Assembly: GCF_000143985.1 (NCBI RefSeq)
Contig: NC_014364.1
Span: 868,001 to 932,000 of the forward strand
Direction of reading: 5' to 3'
DNA from: Sediminispirochaeta smaragdinae DSM 11293
GTDB lineage: Bacteria > Spirochaetota > Spirochaetia > DSM-16054 > Sediminispirochaetaceae
Length of the DNA stretch: 64,000 nucleotides
Below are positions 59,111 through 64,000 of this stretch, one piece after another. Under the pieces are notes generated by a model. It worked only from the letters and a program-made list of their open reading frames with translations, was not told the DNA's origin and did no database searches. Made by a program: the position numbers and the translations under genes. The number at the start of each line of letters is the position of its first letter. The first letter of the stretch is position 1.

Positions 59111-60601
59111 ATGGCAGAGATTACCTATCACAGCACAAGGGACGCCGCACGTGAGGCAATTCCCTTTTCACAGGCCGTTGTACGGGGTATTGCTCCCGAC
59201 GGCGGCCTCTATGTTCCCTCCTCTTTCCCAGGCCTCGATATCACCGACCCGCAGCTTGCTGCTCTTGATTACGAGGGACTTGCGGAGAAGGTCCTTTCCC
59301 TTCTGATTACCGATTTCTCGAAAGAGGAGCTCTCCTCCTGTGTCCATCGGGCCTATGGCTCGGGCTTTCGTCACCCTGGGGTGGCACCGATACATAGCTG
59401 TGGGAATGTTCACTTTATCGAGCTCTACCATGGGCCGACCCTGGCCTTTAAGGATATGGCCCTCTCTATTCTCCCCCATGTTCTCACAACCGCCGCCGGA
59501 AAGCTTGGGATTGATGACACCATCGTGATCCTTACCGCCACCAGCGGTGATACGGGAAAGGCTGCCCTTGAGGGCTTTGCCGATGTTCCGGGAACGCAAA
59601 TCGTGGTATTTTATCCCACCGATGGAGTCAGTGAGGTCCAGAAGCGTCAAATGACGACCCAGGAAGGGGCCAATACCCATGTTGTTGGGATTACCGGTAA
59701 TTTTGATGATGCCCAGAACGGCGTCAAGGCGATTTTTGCCGATGGCAAGATACGGGAACGGATCGCCCGAAGGGGCTACCGCTTTTCCTCTGCCAATTCC
59801 ATTAATCCGGGGAGACTTCTTCCTCAGATTGTGTACTATATCAACGGCTATCTTGAACTTGTACGACGAAATACAATTCTGCCGGGGGAAAAAGTACATG
59901 TTGTCGTGCCGACCGGTAATTTCGGCAATATCCTTGCAGCCTGGTACGCCCGTCACATGGGGCTGCCGGTGGGGCGCTTTATCTGTGCTTCAAACAGTAA
60001 TAACGTTCTTACCGATTTTATGCGGACCGGGCGCTATAGCCTGGATCGGAGATTTTCTCCCACCATCAGTCCCTCCATGGATATTCTCATCTCCAGCAAT
60101 CTCGAACGATTTCTTTACGAGCTGGCCGACCGGGACCCTGCAAAGGTTGTCTCCCTTATGAGCGACCTAAAAAATGACGGTGTCTATGAGATCGATCGGA
60201 CAATGATGAAAAACATGGCCGATTTTTATGGGGGCTTTGCCGACGATACGGCAACCGTATCGGCAATCGAAGAGCTATATCGTACATATGGTTATGTGGT
60301 GGATACCCACACCGCCGTCGGATATCGAGTCTACCAGGATTTTCTGCGGGAAACCGGGGACGACCGGCCGGTACTCCTTGCCTCGACGGCAAGTCCCTTT
60401 AAGTTCAGCAGGAGTGTTGCCGAGGCGGTTGGTGTCCCTGTGGAGGGAAAGAGCGATTTTGAATTGATTGACCTCCTTGCGGAGCGGTGCTGTCTTGATA
60501 TTCCTGCTCCGATCAGAGGAATCGCGGATCGTTCTATTCGTCATCCTGAAACCTGCAAAAAAGATGAAATGGCAAGGGTCGTAGAGGAGCTTTTATCATG
60601 A
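59111..60601 (+). CDS. thrC: Threonine synthase
   Basis: 496 residues, the long bacterial/yeast type. The PLP lysine is in TLAFKDMALSILPHVL, followed by TATSGDTGKAALEGF (phosphate-binding) and PTGNFGNILAAWYARHMGLP. It makes threonine from O-phosphohomoserine. ATG 59111 gives the usual N terminus (ITYHSTRD). Its stop overlaps the start of the ApgM-like gene (ATGA), which suggests that this partner supplies its substrate. Confidence 0.95.
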   Translation: MAEITYHSTRDAAREAIPFSQAVVRGIAPDGGLYVPSSFPGLDITDPQLAALDYEGLAEKVLSLLITDFSKEELSSCVHRAYGSGFRHPGVAPIHSCGNVHFIELYHGPTLAFKDMALSILPHVLTTAAGKLGIDDTIVILTATSGDTGKAALEGFADVPGTQIVVFYPTDGVSEVQKRQMTTQEGANTHVVGITGNFDDAQNGVKAIFADGKIRERIARRGYRFSSANSINPGRLLPQIVYYINGYLELVRRNTILPGEKVHVVVPTGNFGNILAAWYARHMGLPVGRFICASNSNNVLTDFMRTGRYSLDRRFSPTISPSMDILISSNLERFLYELADRDPAKVVSLMSDLKNDGVYEIDRTMMKNMADFYGGFADDTATVSAIEELYRTYGYVVDTHTAVGYRVYQDFLRETGDDRPVLLASTASPFKFSRSVAEAVGVPVEGKSDFELIDLLAERCCLDIPAPIRGIADRSIRHPETCKKDEMARVVEELLS

Positions 60602-61809
60602 AATTTCTTACCGTTCTGGCCGACGGCATGGCCGACTATCCCCTTGATGAATTGGGAGGGAAGACCCCCCTGGAGGCGGCTTCTCTGCCTGTTGTCAACG
60701 AGCTTGCGTCCCGGGGAGAGGTCGGATTGGTAAAGACCATTCCCGACGGCATGGCTCCCGGCTCCGATGTTGCCAACCTCTCGGTGATGGGCTACGAGCC
60801 TGAGCGTTACCATACCGGTCGTTCCCCCCTGGAGGCGGCGAGCATGGGCGTGGCTCTTTCCGATAGCGATGTGACCTTTCGCTGTAATCTTGTGACACTG
60901 AGGGGGAAGGGCGACTACGAAGAGATGACCATGGAGGATCACTCTTCCGGTGAGATCACCAGCGAAGAGGCTCGTGAATTGATCGAAGCGGTAGGCTGTG
61001 AGCTCGGCGGCGGGGGATTGGAGTTTTTCCCGGGGGTAAGCTACCGCCACCTTTTGGTTTGGCGGGACGGTCCCTTCGATTTTTCCTTTACCCCTCCTCA
61101 CGACATTCTTGAACGGAAAATCGTCGATTACCTTCCTTCGGGGCCCTATGGAGAGCGTTTTCTCAAGCTGATGAAGGCCTCCAAGGCTATCCTGGAAAAC
61201 CACCCGGTAAACCAGCGAAGGAAGGTGCGGGGACTGAATCCCGCAAACTCCATCTGGATATGGGGAGAGGGAAAGAAGCCCGTACTCCCCCCCTTTCGCG
61301 AGCGCTTCGGCATCGGCGGATCGGTTGTTTCCGCGGTGGACCTTATCCGCGGAATCGGAATTCTGGCCGGCCTTCGCTCTATTGAAGTTGAAGGGGTGAC
61401 CGGTACCATACATACCAATTTCAAAGGTAAGGCCGATGCTGCGATTCGTGCCTTCGGGGCGGGGGATGAGTTTGTCTATGTTCACCTTGAGGCCCCGGAT
61501 GAGTGTGGTCATCAGGGTGATGTCCCGGGAAAAGTGCGCTCCATGGAGCTGATTGACGAGAAGATCATTGCCCCCATCTATGCGGCCCTGAAGGCATCCG
61601 GGGAGCCCTATCGAATTCTCGTCCTCCCCGACCATCCGACTCCCATATCGTTACGTACCCATGTTGCCGATCCTGTGCCCTATGTACTCTTCGACAGCGA
61701 GCAGGAGCTTTTCAATCCCGAACACCGTTTTTCCGAGGCGTCGGGGAAGGAGACGGGAATTTTCTTTGATCATGGACCGAAGCTGATGCGGCGTTTCACC
61801 GCACGATAG
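60598..61809 (+). CDS. ApgM-like protein, proposed homoserine kinase
   Basis: 403 residues of the archaeal-type cofactor-independent phosphoglycerate mutase family (alkaline phosphatase superfamily). LTVLADGMADYPLDELGGKT and APGSDVANLSVMGY are the typical N-terminal blocks with metal ligands, and HLEAPDECGHQGDV and VLPDHPTP the later ones. A subgroup of this family is annotated as a proposed homoserine kinase because it sits beside threonine synthase in genomes lacking ThrB. The 4-nt overlap with thrC fits that reading; phosphoglycerate mutase activity is the alternative. Confidence 0.85.
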   Translation: MKFLTVLADGMADYPLDELGGKTPLEAASLPVVNELASRGEVGLVKTIPDGMAPGSDVANLSVMGYEPERYHTGRSPLEAASMGVALSDSDVTFRCNLVTLRGKGDYEEMTMEDHSSGEITSEEARELIEAVGCELGGGGLEFFPGVSYRHLLVWRDGPFDFSFTPPHDILERKIVDYLPSGPYGERFLKLMKASKAILENHPVNQRRKVRGLNPANSIWIWGEGKKPVLPPFRERFGIGGSVVSAVDLIRGIGILAGLRSIEVEGVTGTIHTNFKGKADAAIRAFGAGDEFVYVHLEAPDECGHQGDVPGKVRSMELIDEKIIAPIYAALKASGEPYRILVLPDHPTPISLRTHVADPVPYVLFDSEQELFNPEHRFSEASGKETGIFFDHGPKLMRRFTAR

Positions 61810-61817
61810 GGATGGCT

Positions 61818-61966
61818 TAGTGTTCGGAATCCTGGTGGTGTGCGAGCCACTTTGCCGGTAAACTACTTGCTTTTATGCCAGTGCCTGCTTTTTCCATAGT
61901 TTTGCTTTTCAATTGGCCGCGGGAAATGGAATTATGTTCCTTCAACCACCAGGATTCGGAACAGTA
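61818..61966. repeat. 149-bp TA-flanked inverted-repeat element, copy 3
   Basis: Left end TA-GTGTTCGGAATCCTGGTGG, right end ACCACCAGGATTCGGAACAG-TA; 149 bp with both TA. It is nearly the same as the copy at 28257 through its interior. It begins 9 nt after the ApgM-like stop and ends 25 nt before the epimerase start, so it fills the whole intergenic gap and may act as terminator or leader. Confidence 0.85.
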
Positions 61967-61991
61967 GATAAAGATTACTGGAGGATATGTC

Positions 61992-62996
61992 ATGAACATT
62001 TTATTTATCGGAGGAACGGGGAATCTTTCCCTCGACTGTTCCCTTCGGGCGATCTCCCAGGGCCACCGTCTCTACCATCTAAATCGAGGCCACAGTCCCC
62101 TTTCTATTCCGGGTGTTCAAACCATCGTCGGGGATATGAATGATGAGGCTGCGATCGCCTCAAAACTTGCGGGAATGCACTTCGATGCGGTGGTTGAGTT
62201 TATCGCCTTTAGCCCCGATCAGGTGGAGCGGGATATTCGCCTGTTTACTGGTAAGACGAAGCAGTATCTCTTTATTTCCACCGCCTCCGCTTATCGTAAG
62301 CCTCCGGTCCATCATGTGATGACCGAGGCGACCCCTTTGGAGAATCCCTATTGGGACTATTCTGCAAAAAAGATTGCCTGTGAGCGGATTCTTGAGAGGG
62401 CGTACCGAGCCTCCGGCTTTCCCGTTACCATTGTCAGACCTTCCCATACCTACAGCAGTCGATGGATTCCCACGGCGTGGAGCTCTTCCGATTTTACCGT
62501 TGCCGCCAGAATGCTGGCGGGAAAAGAGGTCATTGTTCATGGCGACGGACAGTCCCTTTGGACCCTCACTCATACCAAAGATTTCGCCGTTGGCTTGGTT
62601 GGGCTTCTCGGTAATCCTGCGGCCATTGGTGAGGCCTTTCAGATTACCGGGGATCAGGCTCTTACCTGGGAGGCCATCCACATGGCCGTCGCCGCAGCCC
62701 TTGGTGTTGAGGCGAGGATCGTCCATGTACCCTCGGACTTTATCGCTGCGGTCGATCCCGAGATGGGAGCCCATTTCCTCGGCGACAAGGCCTGCTCGGC
62801 CCTTTTCGACTGTTCCAAGCTCAAACGTCTTGTGCCCGAGTTTCGAACAACCATCCCCTTTCATCAAGGCGTTCGAGAATCGGTAGCATGGTATCTTGCC
62901 GATCCGGCCCGCCAACGTGTAAATGAGCAGATCGATGAGGTAATTGAAAGGGTCCTTAGTGCCTGGCACCGGGGAATGCAGGCAGCGCTTTCCTGA
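61992..62996 (+). CDS. NAD-dependent epimerase/dehydratase family protein
   Basis: 334 residues. Extended short-chain dehydrogenase fold: nucleotide-binding ILFIGGTGNLSLDCSLRAI at the N terminus (GGTGxxS), FISTASAY, then the catalytic Tyr and Lys in YWDYSAKKIACERIL, and VRPSHTYSSR. Members act on nucleotide sugars or related alcohols. GGAGG is 6 nt before the ATG, directly after the repeat. No sugar-nucleotide cluster is adjacent, so the substrate is unknown. Confidence 0.9.
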   Translation: MNILFIGGTGNLSLDCSLRAISQGHRLYHLNRGHSPLSIPGVQTIVGDMNDEAAIASKLAGMHFDAVVEFIAFSPDQVERDIRLFTGKTKQYLFISTASAYRKPPVHHVMTEATPLENPYWDYSAKKIACERILERAYRASGFPVTIVRPSHTYSSRWIPTAWSSSDFTVAARMLAGKEVIVHGDGQSLWTLTHTKDFAVGLVGLLGNPAAIGEAFQITGDQALTWEAIHMAVAAALGVEARIVHVPSDFIAAVDPEMGAHFLGDKACSALFDCSKLKRLVPEFRTTIPFHQGVRESVAWYLADPARQRVNEQIDEVIERVLSAWHRGMQAALS

Positions 62997-63027
62997 TGCA
63001 ATGTGATAACCATCAAAGGAGCTTTGA

Positions 63028-64000
63028 GTGCGTTTTCAGGTTGGACTTATAGCCCCTCTTTGGTCATCGGAAAGGATCCTTGAGATAGCCAAAGAGTTTT
63101 CTGATGACCTGGAGCTTGTTCCTTTTGTCTTTGAACGGCTGGAGGAAATTGCAGATATTCTCGATGAACATATGGAAGCCTTTCCTTTCTGGCTTCTTTC
63201 CGGCCCCTTGCCTTTTGCAGTTGCTAAGCATCATGTAGGCCCTGTTGAAAATCTTGTATATTGCCGAGTGACGGAAACCGGACTTTTGATGGAACTCTTG
63301 AAGATGGCATTTGAATGTCATTCATTTCTGGAAAAGTTATCGATTGATTTTATTGATGATGCTGCTGATATTGAAGAGGTGCTGAATGAATTGGGCCTCC
63401 CGCGACATGATGTTAAGGTGAAGCGCTATAAGATTCCTGTAGTCGAAGAAGAGATCCTCAAATTTCATCAAGATTTGTGGGAAAGCAAAGCGATACAGTA
63501 CGTAATAACAACAATCCCTTTTGTATACAAATATCTCAAGCAGAAAGGTGTTCCTGTATACGGGGTGCACTCATCACGGCTTGAAATTCGCCTGTCGCTT
63601 GAACTTCTTATAGAAAAAATCCGCGGTTCCTATTTCCGTAATACGCAGTCGAGTTTGGTAATGTTTGAGATAGAAGATTTTGATGCGCTTATTGAGAAGG
63701 CCCAAACTCCTTATAAACTTCAGCTTTTAGAATTGAAAATTCGCAATATGCTGCTTATGTACAGTGAGGGAATTGGCGGGTATCTTGTTTATAAGGAAAA
63801 CGGCCATTATGAAATTTTTGCTTCAAGAGGGCGTATTGAACAAAAAATCAGTGAACTTCAGGATGTAAAAACTTCAATCGCCCTTGACTTGGACAGTACC
63901 ATTACTATCGGTATTGGATATGGTGAAACTGTTTTTGCTGCCCAGATTAATGCATATAAGGCCTTAAAGCATTCCCGGCAGGGGAGACACATTGTTGTTG
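63028..64000 (+). CDS. Hypothetical regulator-like protein with degenerate GGDEF-like domain (3' truncated by window edge)
   Basis: Open from GTG 63028 to the window end, 324 residues visible, with AAAGGAG 8 nt before the GTG. No signal peptide or membrane helix. The first 200 residues are a mixed fold I do not recognise; about 275-324 (SIALDLDSTITIGIGYGETV followed by FAAQINAYKAL) resembles the degenerate GGDEF-like module that precedes DNA-binding domains in some sugar-responsive regulators. A helix-turn-helix, if present, would be beyond the window. Confidence 0.65.
   Translation, partial: MRFQVGLIAPLWSSERILEIAKEFSDDLELVPFVFERLEEIADILDEHMEAFPFWLLSGPLPFAVAKHHVGPVENLVYCRVTETGLLMELLKMAFECHSFLEKLSIDFIDDAADIEEVLNELGLPRHDVKVKRYKIPVVEEEILKFHQDLWESKAIQYVITTIPFVYKYLKQKGVPVYGVHSSRLEIRLSLELLIEKIRGSYFRNTQSSLVMFEIEDFDALIEKAQTPYKLQLLELKIRNMLLMYSEGIGGYLVYKENGHYEIFASRGRIEQKISELQDVKTSIALDLDSTITIGIGYGETVFAAQINAYKALKHSRQGRHIVV

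Noticed and set aside
1-64000. CRISPR array, prophage, or complete insertion sequence
   Set aside because: No regularly spaced direct repeats, no phage structural or integrase genes and no transposase reading frame were seen on either strand.

Overview
The window looks like a free-living, fermentative spirochaete chromosome (Sediminispirochaeta/Spirochaeta type). The basis is gene content: many lipoproteins with relaxed lipoboxes, Ugp-type and BMP-type ABC transporters, FMN/FAD lipoprotein reductases, several diguanylate cyclases, HWE/HisKA_2 signalling, and an ApgM-like protein beside threonine synthase. This placement is an inference; no rRNA is present to confirm it. Most of the window has GC-rich, tightly packed genes. 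About 33.6-43.4 kb is visibly AT-rich and reads as an acquired block.

Layout. 0-5.5 kb: end of a GH4 glycosidase gene, a UgpB-A-E-like uptake operon and its LacI-family regulator. 5.5-12.3 kb: a BMP-type nucleoside uptake operon (lipoprotein, double ATPase, two permeases) running into a nucleoside hydrolase, then a P1/DmpA-type aminopeptidase. 12.6-19.4 kb: three FMN-bind/FAD lipoprotein reductases with a MerR regulator; the second and third are preceded by a textbook MerR promoter (19-bp spacer holding a palindrome). 19.5-26 kb: a diguanylate cyclase, an Fe-alcohol dehydrogenase, and a solute-binding lipoprotein paired with a transmembrane diguanylate cyclase but no permease. 26.4-31.2 kb: RecQ, a C39-like peptidase, and a LysE exporter divergent from a MocR regulator whose start codon lies in a perfect palindrome. 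31.4-34.9 kb: a fourth FMN/FAD reductase carrying two FMN-bind domains and an AraC-type regulator split by a frameshift.

35.1-43.4 kb is the most unusual part. Two divergent operons encode four paralogues of a roughly 230-residue protein family I do not recognise, a single-pass membrane protein with a LysM-like tail, a PPP-type metallophosphatase, an atypical HipA/PI3K-like kinase and a eukaryotic-type pseudokinase. The set looks like a self-contained phospho-signalling system without a described counterpart that I know of. A MalT-like LuxR regulator and a secreted lipoprotein with a pore-former-like Ser/Thr pattern follow, and the block stops at a tRNA-Cys gene.

47.4-64 kb is a housekeeping-like region: radical SAM/B12 protein, GpsA, PPC-trypsin protease, a four-gene overlapping operon (phosphoribosyltransferase, PfkB kinase, MobA-like transferase, AlaX editing protein), a soluble chemoreceptor-like protein, a single PQ-loop protein, a PAS/HisKA_2 kinase, threonine synthase overlapping an ApgM-like putative homoserine kinase, an NAD-dependent epimerase, and a truncated gene of unknown function.

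A repeat family of exactly 149 bp, bounded by TA and 22-bp imperfect terminal inverted repeats, occurs three times intact and at least three times truncated, always between genes. It has the form of a Tc1/mariner-IS630-type MITE. No transposase, integrase or CRISPR array was seen.
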